Shown piece after piece: positions 54,967 to 64,000 of a DNA stretch of 64,000 bases; position 1 is the stretch's first letter, and each line of letters opens with the position of its first letter. The DNA is taken from the NCBI GenBank assembly GCA_004764695.1, contig SMSO01000008.1, positions 124,001 to 188,000 on the forward strand, written 5' to 3'. The position numbers were made by a program, and so were the translations under genes. The stretch comes from Schizochytrium sp. TIO01. Its lineage: Eukaryota > Sar > Bigyra > Thraustochytrida > Thraustochytriidae. The notes beneath the pieces are model-generated. The model made no database searches, had not been told where the DNA came from, and saw only the letters and a list, made by a program, of their open reading frames with translations.

Positions 54967-56405
54967 GCCACGCACTCATATCCTCTCTCTTGGCTTCAAA
55001 CCTGAACAAGCCCTCTAAAACACCTGTTCGGCTTCTGAGACAGCCTCTATACAAAATAGAACAGAATTATTCATGTTATTTTTGTGTGTCATCGTTTCCG
55101 ATTGCAGATAATTGAAGAAATACAACCGAGTTCAAGTTGTGTTTAAGCCAACAGTTCTGAAAAGATTGCTCGTGAATCACAGTAAACGGCCTCTTTATAC
55201 TGGATTGTCATCACCGATTCAACGCTATGATGCCTTTGGCGTATCCCTTCATTCATTCAAGACTTTGCTGGTGTTTTAAGGTAGGTAGTGGCATCTACTA
55301 GGCGTGCTGGATATTTTGGATTAGGTCTCTGGAACAGGTAAAGTAAGTGCCTAAAATAATCATATAAGCATCCAGTTGAGCTCCCAGGGTACCTTACATA
55401 TTCTTCACATCTCCAGGTTGCCACTAACTGCACAAACGATGGTGCTGATTTTAGTCACTACAACCATAAAGATGGGTAGGAGGGTGCGTTGCAGTGGCAA
55501 AGAGGGTGACAATCCTGAATGAATGGTAGGCTTAGAGTGTGTGGGCCAGGGTGTGTGATAGGTATCACTACTAAAAGAACCGAAGCTTCATTACTTGCAG
55601 CCAGATATTTTAAGTGATGTTTTTTTGTTCCCAGCACCTGTTAGCAGCCACAATGCAGGCCTTCTAGCTAGAACATTTTTCGAAATCTTTCTTTTTCTTT
55701 TATTCACTCGCACAACTTCGAAACGCTAATCCTCTTATTAATAATTAGTTCAACAAGAAAAAATCATCTCATATGGTATTTTACATAATATTATTATTAT
55801 CCATTCGAGTATCTATTTACTCTTCTCGTTCTTCAATAATGAGTGTTGTGTTGTTTGACTTAAGTTATTACCCAAGCTCAAAAGTATACAAATGACCTCT
55901 GTCTCGATAGGTACCGTAGGTACTCATGAGCGGAGCTCACTAAAACAATCGTATACGCACAATTTACTGTAGTTGTGAAATTTCGTTATGAAAATGTTAG
56001 ACACCCTCTGACTGGTGACTATTTCGAGTTGCCTAGCTAGAGGAACCTCTTAGTACTACTCACTTATCCTCTTCTGCAGAAGCAGGTAGCTAGCTAGCTA
56101 CCTACTCTTTAATTCTTTTCCCTGGAGTCACGATCAGCTCCAATCTTTCTTTTACTAAAACTCCTCTTTCTCTCCCAATAATTCATGCTACCAGGTGCTA
56201 TGTCTGCTTATTATATTACGCAGTCCCTGCGATTGTCTTGACTTGAGGTTTTACCCAAGCTTCCTACCTCTGACTAGTTACATTGCCTAGGCCCCTCTAG
56301 AGAATGCTTAAAGAATTCCCAGTCTGCACGTGCTGCATAGTATACACTACTAGTGTTAACTGTTAATAGTTATTATTTGTAAACACTTAGAGTTTCCTTT
56401 ACCAA
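54390..56405. other. Gene-free spacer with (TC)n run
   Basis: No supported gene. A (TC)n run lies at about 54,938-54,963. The rest is AT-rich unique sequence without visible structure. Confidence 0.5.
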
Positions 56406-56409
56406 ATTT

Positions 56410-57185
56410 GCAAAGGCCCAATTCGAGGTTAAAAGACTAACCCGCAACTACTCGTAAATCATGTCCTTGCATACCTCTGGCGGCGCAGATATCACGATCT
56501 GCCACGTGTTTGTATTGTTGGGGGTATCTGAAAGCCTAGGATATTTCGAGCTTGCCGTGGATAGTTCCACATTCATTGCGTGGTTTTGAAGCGTAGCCCT
56601 CTCGGCAAATGGCATTTTTACATCAGGGAGAAAGCTCGGCTTTGCGAACAAGCGCTTGACGGAAGCTAAAGCGGCCCCAATGACACATCGTTTGATCTGT
56701 CTTGCTTTTGATCCGTCGGGTTAGCTTGTCGAGGCTTCATTTTAGGCAAAAGGATAACTTGATATTATTCACAGAGCCAAAGTGCAAGCTTGCGGAGAAT
56801 CTCGATAGTCCAGTAGGAGCGCGCAAGCCCAGCCTGCTAAAGTTGACCCCTGTACCGATATTTTTGTAGACGGCAGAGGCTGGATAGGTCACCAGCCCGG
56901 CATTTGAATCTCTTTTTTACCTCGCACTATAACGTGAATTATGGCACGGTCAGTGCTGCGTTGCTTGCGACCGCCGGAATAAACCGCAGCGATAGGTACG
57001 CTCAGCGTCGCAACTTGTGTATATGCGAATGCCTCTGGGAAGGGCACTTGCTGAGGCACCAAACTTCTTGTTGAAGTACTTTGATAATTTGAATTGAAGG
57101 TTTGCTTCACTTGTAGTGTTTGGAGATTGGTGATTACTTGGCCATTTCAGTTTCCACTTCTTTAAATTAACAAACACCTAATTAA
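56410..57185 (-). mobile_element. Fanzor-derived non-autonomous element, copy D
   Basis: Minus-strand copy of about 776 bases with the family ends. On the minus strand it retains a zinc-ribbon relic (YASKPRNECGTIHGKL, about 56,552-56,600, needs a frame change) and a RuvC-III relic ADRDICAARGM (about 56,470-56,503). The deletion removing RuvC-I and the N-terminal half lies at the same place as in A and B. Many frame breaks; not coding. Confidence 0.7.
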
Positions 57186-57189
57186 TTAT

Positions 57190-59575
57190 CATATAGCATC
57201 TAGGCCTACATGGAATAGTAGCTATCATTTAGGTGATGTATAAGCTCTAACGCTTTCAGTTGTATCAGTATGTACGTAGTAGTCTTGTGTATTAATATTT
57301 CTTCTTCCTTTTCTTCTTCTTCTTCTTCTTCAAGCATTGTTTATTTTCAATTAAAAAATACTATATAGGCCTATATAAGAAACACATGGTAGTAGTAAAG
57401 ATACTGAGGTAGTCGTACCTACTCTAAAACTGAGGACGCCTCACTAGTCAAAAGATATTAAAAATCTTTTAGCTTGCATTGAAACAATCACTCGTTGGAG
57501 TTGGCATGAGTTTATAGGGACAAAAAGTAACAGGTAATACGCAGTAGTAAAATGAGGAGGTTTTACTCTAAATAACCCTATTGTTGAGAGAGAAGCGCAT
57601 CCCGCAGCAGAGTTCGAATTGCTTTTTGTATTTACAAAATGCGAAGAAGTCTATGCACATACTGCTATACCATATAGAAAATCAATTAAAATGTCATAGT
57701 TTGCGTATGTGCAGAGTAGCAATGAGATATGTAAATATATATATAAACGTTGGAGAATCAGCTCACACTCTATCCGATATTCATTATATTACAATTCTTA
57801 AACAAATTCCAAATAAATTAATCAAGATATCTACCTCCATATAAGTCTGAGCCTTTCACATATTTTCTCACACCAATACATATATCAATTGCACAGAAAA
57901 CTCAAAGACTAACCGTGACCAGTGAAGTGGGGTAACATCTCTAGGGTTTGGGCCTCTTCACATTTTCACTGGTGCCTACTCCCTACTCTACACAGACCAC
58001 TCATTATCACACTCACTAGTTAGAGATGATGAGTAATAAGTTAAAATGTCTTAGCCCAAGCCAAAACAATCACTGCTTACTGATCAAATTATGGTCATGG
58101 GACTCATAGCAGGCTATCATTTGTTCACTCTCAACAGAAAAGATCGTGGTTCTCTGTTTATGCGGACTCCCTAGAATTTTTATTTTTACATTTATATTTA
58201 TTTTTGAAATAAAAAAATAAAATGAAATAAAATGTTTTGAACTTTTAAACATGGAAAACAATTATAGCTGCAATTATAGTTGTTACACACCCCATGTATG
58301 GACGCTTTATTTCATAAATTCCTTATCTCTCAAAATTTTGATTATATTCCATGACTGGCAGGTTGCAATCATCCAAGCACGATGACTTCATCAGTGCGTA
58401 TTCATGCCACTTTATGGTGCCAAGTAAGCCCATAACGTTCCAACCGCTCTCACGAACATGAACTTGTCTAGCTAGCCCCAAAGCCTTGAGTTTCCTTCTC
58501 TCTGTATGATCATTTCCCTCTTAACTCTCTTAATCTTCGCAAACCTACACTTCAGAATACGCTGTGCGATGTTGCAATGCCTCTTATGCCTCAAGAGATC
58601 TTCTGTCAGCGGTATGTAATGACTAGTCTAGGTGTGCATTCACGGGGTCTAGTGATGCCCTTCTACTCAAACTTGTTGTGTTTATGATGTCCATAATAAT
58701 GGAAATGGAACCAAAGTACGAAATTTCCTCCATGGAGTGTTTTCCTTTTAACCGCGCAATGAATTATACAGCAGGTTGACATTCAATTGTATTTGTATAA
58801 TACAAAAAGCGAAGATAACGATCCTGACCAACTGAGCTCTTTACCCTACACAAAGCTCATACAGTGCAAGCCCTGACCCAGGATCCCATATTTGAATGGA
58901 CAATAACATCACAAAGAAAGCCCATTCAAAATTGACTGTAAAGAACTCAATAATCGCCACTCTTGTCATCGTCTGAGCTTTGCGTCAGCTTCGGTCTACC
59001 CAACAAAGTAGGAAATATTCATTATTGCTATTTTCAGAAGAAGATATAATTCATTGTTTTTCACGAACTTTAGGCTTGCCTGCCGAAACACTCCGTGCAC
59101 AGATTTCATGAACTGTCCATATTTATGCTTCAACCTGTATCATTGATGGCACCAAATTGATATCTATCTTTTCAACAGTCTTGTATGTGAAGCGCCAGGC
59201 TTCAAGCTTTTATCTTGTTGGAGCTTACGCCTAAGCACGAGCATAGAAGATTGAATTGTAGAGACCTGATTGCCTGGAGCCACGTGGATTATGGTCAACG
59301 TCTACCCATTCTCAAGTATCACTAATGATTTCCATTCGCTTTGATGTGAATTGTCGCCGAGTTTGCTCCTTCAAATATACTTGCGGTGTTTCTTATTTTT
59401 CTACTTTTTTTTGTGTTGCGGCTTAAGCTGCGAGGAGTCAGGCGATAATTTCCAATGCGAGTGTTAGTTAGGCCTGTGGGTTGCTCAAATATGCTGCTGT
59501 TCTTACGAAAGCTTTAGAGCTTACTAGTATGTAACCTCCAAAATAGTATTCTTCCATATAAATGATATGTTATAA
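57190..59575. other. Gene-free AT-rich spacer
   Basis: A (TTC)n run lies near 57,305-57,332. No frame has gene-like composition. Nothing further recognised. Confidence 0.5.
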
Positions 59576-59577
59576 TT

Positions 59578-61470
59578 ATTTATGTCTTTGTTAGGTTAAA
59601 AAATGGCATGACCAAGGAACCACCAAGCTCCAAACGCTACAAGCGAAGCAAATTTACAATACAAGCCAGGAAAGCACTTCAACCAGAAGCTTGGCGCCTC
59701 CAAAAATTCTCTTTGGGTGCTTCCTGGAGACAATCGCATATACGCAAGTGACGACATAGAGCACAGCTGCGATTTGTTCCGGCGACAGCGAGCAACGCAG
59801 CACTGACCGTACCAGTATCCACGCCAGAGTGTCCTCTGTTGAGCAAAAAGAGAATTTCAAATACCAGGTTGGTGACCTCCACCGTACCTGTCCAGACGCC
59901 TCCGCCGTCTACAAAGACATCGGTAGCGTGGTCAACTTCAAAGGGCCGGGCGTGCACACCCTACTGGACATGAGAGACGAGTCGTCCAAGTTGTGGTCAT
60001 GCACAGCGACCAACTTGGGCGAATCACAGTTTCTCTCCTTGAGCATCTTCTCGAAAGAAACATGTCAAACTCGTGGTACACGACCAAGATGCACATACAG
60101 GGAACTCCGACTTCACAAAAGGCCTCCTTTGCATCGTCCCCGTCTTTGTGGCGTCGCATCATGGGAAACGAGCAGCGCAAAATAGACGGCGACGATGCAG
60201 CGGGGAAGAAAAGCGTGTGCGTAAAGGTACACAAGACTATCAAGAAAGAGTATAACTTTGTTCGTGCTAGGAATATTCGTGGCTCTCCAACGAAAGCGTC
60301 ACCTTAAAAAATAGGTTGGCGTTACCAGAAGAGCTTACAACATTGGTGTTGCCTTTTACTATGATTTTTTTCAAAGAAAACGCAAAGCCATGGCCCCGCA
60401 TTGAGATGCATACATTAAAAGCATCCTAAAACGAAACAAGTCCTGAAAGACGGAGAAGGCAATCCTAAAATGTTCAGCGATAGCTATGGAGAAAAGAAAG
60501 CAGTGTACCTTACGGATGTGCTTGATTGGGTCTTCGAAGTACCACAATCTGTGCACAATTCAGGAATCGATTTTTTCAAAGCTCTCGATGCTGGTCGAGC
60601 CAAAATTAAGAAATTCGTCAACGCCTAAAAAAACTTGGCGTTCGCTCGTCTTACAAGTTTCATACAAACGCAACAAAACCCAGATTTTCGAGGTCAAGTC
60701 ATGAGAGTGGAACAGAAGGAAAGACAAAGCCCACTCCTTCTCAACAGGTTTCATACCCATAAGGAAAACGTCCCTGGCCAAGTAACCAGTGCCAAGCGTA
60801 CGCAAATGCATCGCCTTGGTCATGTTTACTTCTACTTTTGCATGCAGAAAAAGAACGCCCGGAAATCTGGATACCCGGTACCATTGGACCCATGAGTGCA
60901 TTCATTTCAGACCATGTATGACGCCGATAGCCAAGCTATTGAGTGAGACCCAGGGGGGGGGGGGGCAAAAATAGCAGATTCTTACTCTATTGCCACGCTG
61001 ATAAAATCTAAAGAAAACTGGCCCGAAAGAAAAAAGGTAAAACTTTCAAGACGTGCATACCTACTCCACTCCTCAAAATTTTGAAGAAGGATACCGAGGT
61101 TCTCTGCAAGCTTGCACTTTGGCTCTGTGAAACCTATCAAGTATTCCTTTTGCCTAAATTGAAACCTCTACAAGTTAACACGACGGATCAAAAGCAAGAC
61201 AGTTCGAATTATGTGTCGTTAGGGCCACTTTAGCTTGCGTCAAGCGCTCATTCACAAAGGCGAGGTCCCCCTCTGGCGTAAACTTGTTATTTGCCAAGAG
61301 GATTCCACGATTACAACATTGAAATGCCCAAAATGCAATCACGAAGTCGATCGTGACATTCACGCCGCCAGAGGCATCCTTTTGCGCTACCTATCCAAGG
61401 ACATTATTTGAAATTTGCCTTTGAACTGCATGTAAGTTTTAAATCCGCGATTGGGTCTTTAGCCCCGCGT
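59578..61470 (+). mobile_element. Longest Fanzor element, copy E
   Basis: The left 400 bases and the right 410 bases match copies A, B and D, while about 1.08 kb in the middle is found only here. That middle carries the start of a TnpB/Fanzor gene, its N-terminal region and RuvC-I, and joins seamlessly to the RuvC-II to RuvC-III part present in all copies. Copy E is therefore close to the full-length parent structure. Left end near 59,578 (ATTTATGTCTTTG), right end near 61,470 (CGATTGGGTCTTT). I see no long terminal inverted repeats, consistent with the IS605/IS607 style, and no obvious target duplication. Confidence 0.7.
60062..61411 (+). pseudogene. Fanzor (eukaryotic TnpB-like RNA-guided nuclease) pseudogene
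   Basis: Protein relics appear in the TnpB order over 1350 bases. They are a basic start (VHKTIKKEYNFVRA near 60,227-60,268), RRAYNIGVAFYYD (60,331-60,370), a block ending WVFEVPQSVHNSGIDFFKAL (near 60,529-60,588), then RuvC-I as LDP.VHSFQTMYDAD (about 60,882-60,928, where the Gly codon is now TGA). After a poly-G run come LALWLCETYQVFLLPKFETS (RuvC-II region, about 61,117-61,175), CPKC (61,324-61,335) and RuvC-III VDRDIHAARGILLRYLSK (61,346-61,399), ending TGA 61,409-61,411. The family cuts DNA guided by an RNA made from the element's end. Several stops and frame shifts make this copy inactive. Confidence 0.75.
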
Positions 61471-61637
61471 CACCATGGGAAATTCAAGTTTTGCAAATTT
61501 TAAAGGTTAATTACTAAGTGTAAATTTTAAAAATATATATAAAAGCAAAAAAACAGAAAAACAGAAAAACCGGAAACAGAAAAACAGAAACAAAGAGGCA
61601 ATCATCACTGCTGGTCCTGGAGAAAAAGACTGCCGCG

Positions 61638-63002
61638 ATGACAGAACCACCCACACATACAGACGCAACGGGCGCTTCTACGAGCCCAGTTGCGCCTCCG
61701 GTTCCACCACCTTCACCCTCCTTCACTTTATCCAAACAAGAGCATTCAACAAGTAGGACAGCAGCTGAAGGCAGCATTCTCGCGGCCATATCGGCAAGTT
61801 TTGACTCCCCAACTCCAAGGTTAGCCAAAGCAATTGCAAAGCCTTCCACCATTCCTCAAGCTGGCCAAGGTCTATTTGCTGGAAAGCAACTCCGAAAAGA
61901 TGAACTTGTGGCAGAATATTCTGGCAGAGTCCTTACTCTAGCACAGGCCAAGGTACTACGTAACCGAATGTATCTCAAGGCTGTGACCTTAAATCGGCAC
62001 ATTGACGCGGCTGGCCCGGAAGGATCTATTGCTAAATACATTAATGATCACGTTGATAAAACTCGCCACAATGTTAAGTTTGCAAAGCAAGGGAATCAGA
62101 TTTTCGTGCGTGCAATGAGAGATATTGAACCCGGCGAGGAGCTATTTGTGGATTATGGCCGAGGGCACTGGCTTTTCTGTGGCAGTGCAGCCTTTCTAGG
62201 CTTAAATATAGTCGAGGGTGATGAAAGATTTCCTTCAAAGCGCGTACTAAAGGCTGCGAACGGTTTTGGGTCACACGAAGTAATATGCTGTCTAAGCTCC
62301 TCAGCTATGGCCGATGTAGATGGTTTAAGTAGTGCCGTTGTGTATGCCTCTTCGGTAGGGTCTGACATGGACCGACTGGATGCTAACTGTCGACTCAAGC
62401 CAAGCCCATTTGTCCACAAAACCACAATGGTTACCTCTTTGCGTCCTATATCCCCTGGCGAAGCCATTATCGTTCGAGCACAAGATCGATTAGGAGTTGG
62501 GGTGTCCATGATCGGTGCAAAAGGAATGGGAGCGTTTGCACGGGAGGAGCTCTTACCAGGCCAAATCCTGGGTACCCTCCAGGGAAATAAGCTTGTTGGG
62601 AAAACTGCGCTTCGCGTGCTGCTCGAGGAAAAACCTAGTGCGGCGCCATGCATATTCACATTGATCCCGCTATGCGACAACGAAGTTCTGGATAGCTTTT
62701 CTTTAGAGGATGAAAACGACCATGAAGACGAAAATAGCCCCACTGATGACAGCCATGGAAAGAAGCAGACTTGCTTTTTTATGGATCCGACCGATCCTCA
62801 GGGGCGCCTTAAACCATTTGAAACTCCTCATGTATGCTTCATTGCTCGCCATCCTGAAAATGCCGCAGTGAATTGCGACATGCAGCGCGCATCTCCAAAC
62901 AGTGATGATATTTTTATTGTCGTGACTAAACGCATTGCCTCTGGGGAAGAAGCCTTTTTACCAGCCAAGACACATCCATGCCTTGAATTGCAGTCTGCTT
63001 AA
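61638..63002 (+). CDS. SET-domain protein with a second, degenerate SET-like half
   Basis: A 454-residue protein. After a Thr/Pro-rich head (1-50) a SET domain occupies about 70-180: GQGLFAGKQLRKDELVAEYS, then GSIAKYINDHVDKTRHNVKF (the NH-type cofactor motif region) and EPGEELFVDYGRGHWLF (catalytic Tyr region). The second half repeats the plan in weakened form: GMGAFAREELLPGQILGTL (near 297), ENAAVNCDM (near 415) and a closing IASGEEAFLPA. This suggests a tandem duplication in which the second copy lost the Tyr motif. Likely protein-lysine methyltransferase; target unknown. It begins about 170 bases after the right end of the Fanzor element. Confidence 0.82.
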   Translation: MTEPPTHTDATGASTSPVAPPVPPPSPSFTLSKQEHSTSRTAAEGSILAAISASFDSPTPRLAKAIAKPSTIPQAGQGLFAGKQLRKDELVAEYSGRVLTLAQAKVLRNRMYLKAVTLNRHIDAAGPEGSIAKYINDHVDKTRHNVKFAKQGNQIFVRAMRDIEPGEELFVDYGRGHWLFCGSAAFLGLNIVEGDERFPSKRVLKAANGFGSHEVICCLSSSAMADVDGLSSAVVYASSVGSDMDRLDANCRLKPSPFVHKTTMVTSLRPISPGEAIIVRAQDRLGVGVSMIGAKGMGAFAREELLPGQILGTLQGNKLVGKTALRVLLEEKPSAAPCIFTLIPLCDNEVLDSFSLEDENDHEDENSPTDDSHGKKQTCFFMDPTDPQGRLKPFETPHVCFIARHPENAAVNCDMQRASPNSDDIFIVVTKRIASGEEAFLPAKTHPCLELQSA

Positions 63003-63812
63003 ATACTTACCCACATAATTCCTTAGAATCGTGCATGACATTCCGCAAACCTTTTAGTCTTTACCTTGACGATGTATCATCTCGTTTGGTTTGGTATTAT
63101 TGGTTGTATTTGCGGGTTATGTATCCCTGGACAAGTGACCCCGATAACTTCGCCCAAGACATAGTATATCCCATTTATGTAAAATCAAGAAAGAATATAA
63201 AGAATTTAATCATCTAATCATTCTGACTGGTTCTGCGTTTTAGTTTATTCTCAACAATATATCATTGCAACAACAAAAAACCGTCTTTAAACTGGCTATC
63301 GGAGAATACTGGCAGTCAACTTGAAGTCCCAGTAAGTTATTAACGTCCGCTAGCTCCGCTTTTGGGAAGCATTGCTGAGGTTATGCATGACAAGTGTGAA
63401 GGGAAGTGAGTTTCTGCACAGAACATCAAGATGCAATTTGGACAGGAAGAAGTAATGTCTCAAGTTTAACTTGAGCTGTACTAGCGCGTCTTATATACAT
63501 GCCTTGGATTTGATTCTTTATAGATCTACCAAAGAACCATTGTCATGCATGAGAACACTTCAAGTTGTCTTACTTTAGAGAAGAAGGGTTTTGATTTTCA
63601 AAGTTTTTTGTTTTTTTGTTTATCAAGAGGATCAAGCGAAAAACTAGTGAGGAGTTGTCTAGCATATTTTTATAAAGATGGAAGATAGCTCTTCGTAATA
63701 GGGGTACTGGTTTGAAAGTAAGGGAATAGAGACCTGTCGAGTCAGATGCTGTGCGGTAAGTCAAAATTCCGAATCGAGGAAAATGATTCAAGAATGTTTA
63801 TTAGTGCTTTAT
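63003..63812. other. Spacer between SET gene and villin-headpiece gene
   Basis: No supported gene; convergent 3' flanks of the two neighbouring genes. Confidence 0.5.
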
Positions 63813-64000
63813 CTAGAAGAGATTCTTCGATTTTTTCATGTTGTCTCGTTTCCATTTTGGTTGAGAGTTGAATGAGGCCCGGGGCATGCCGAAGACCTTC
63901 TGAAATTCATCATCTCGTAGGTATTCCTCTAGCCGTCGGGGATCCATATCTGGTACACTGCGGTTCACAACCTCGTCCATAGTATACATGGGAGAAGGCG
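63813..64000 (-). CDS. C-terminal villin headpiece domain of an actin-binding protein, partial
   Basis: The frame enters from the right edge and stops at TAG 63,813-63,815, giving 62 codons. It ends with a complete villin headpiece: RRLEEYLRDDEFQKVFGMPR followed by SFNSQPKWKRDNMKKSKNLF. The DEFQ.VFGM, PKWK and KK..LF positions match the actin-binding core of villin, dematin and related proteins. The rest of the protein lies beyond the window, so the parent (villin, headpiece-kinase or other) is unknown. Confidence 0.85.
   Translation of the reverse strand, partial: PSPMYTMDEVVNRSVPDMDPRRLEEYLRDDEFQKVFGMPRASFNSQPKWKRDNMKKSKNLF

Noticed and set aside
59679-59957. 92-codon minus-strand frame in the left part of Fanzor copy E
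   Set aside because: Antisense shadow of the conserved element; other copies do not keep it open.

Overview
The window is nuclear DNA of an intron-poor eukaryotic microbe. It carries recognisable eukaryotic genes (myotubularin phosphatase, BUD13 splicing factor, ribosomal protein uL1/RPL10A, a TKL-type kinase, SET-domain protein, villin headpiece), intron-bearing tRNA genes, and long AT-rich gene-poor stretches. A thraustochytrid/labyrinthulomycete-type stramenopile is plausible because such genomes are intron-poor and are known to carry endogenous large DNA viruses. Nothing seen here proves that assignment.

Region 1 (1 to about 18,010) is compact: intronless genes on both strands with short spacers, most of unknown family and many with several membrane segments. 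The recognisable ones are an HNH nuclease, an adenosine-deaminase-like enzyme, a family-25 glycosyltransferase and a Cys-pair zinc protein. This composition looks like a piece of an endogenised large DNA virus (mirusvirus- or nucleocytovirus-like). No hallmark gene (capsid, polymerase, terminase/packaging ATPase) is present, so the viral class stays open. Three of its genes are intact apart from one in-frame stop codon each, and the last one (17,867-18,007) is cut off after 46 residues. Just beyond it lies a P-loop NTPase relic, also broken by one in-frame stop. The pattern reads as a decaying provirus with a junction near 18.0 kb.

Region 2 (about 18.0-32.4 kb) is AT-rich and almost gene-free. 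It holds diverged repeats (a segment at 18.05-18.48 kb recurs at 23.15-23.54 kb; a short coding relic recurs three times), microsatellites and a 61-bp tandem duplication.

Region 3 (32.4-64 kb) is host sequence: a large Ser-rich protein and myotubularin (convergent, overlapping 3' ends), BUD13, six copies of one intron-containing tRNA-Ser(GCT) gene including an inverted duplication, RPL10A, a multidomain kinase, a tandem-SET protein and the end of a villin-headpiece gene. Scattered among them are four decayed copies of one mobile element. The longest (59.58-61.47 kb) contains a broken TnpB/Fanzor-type RNA-guided nuclease gene in which the N-terminal region, RuvC-I, RuvC-II region, zinc ribbon and RuvC-III can be read in order. 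The other three share one internal deletion and look like a non-autonomous, MITE-like derivative family of this Fanzor element. This element family is the main discovery of the window.
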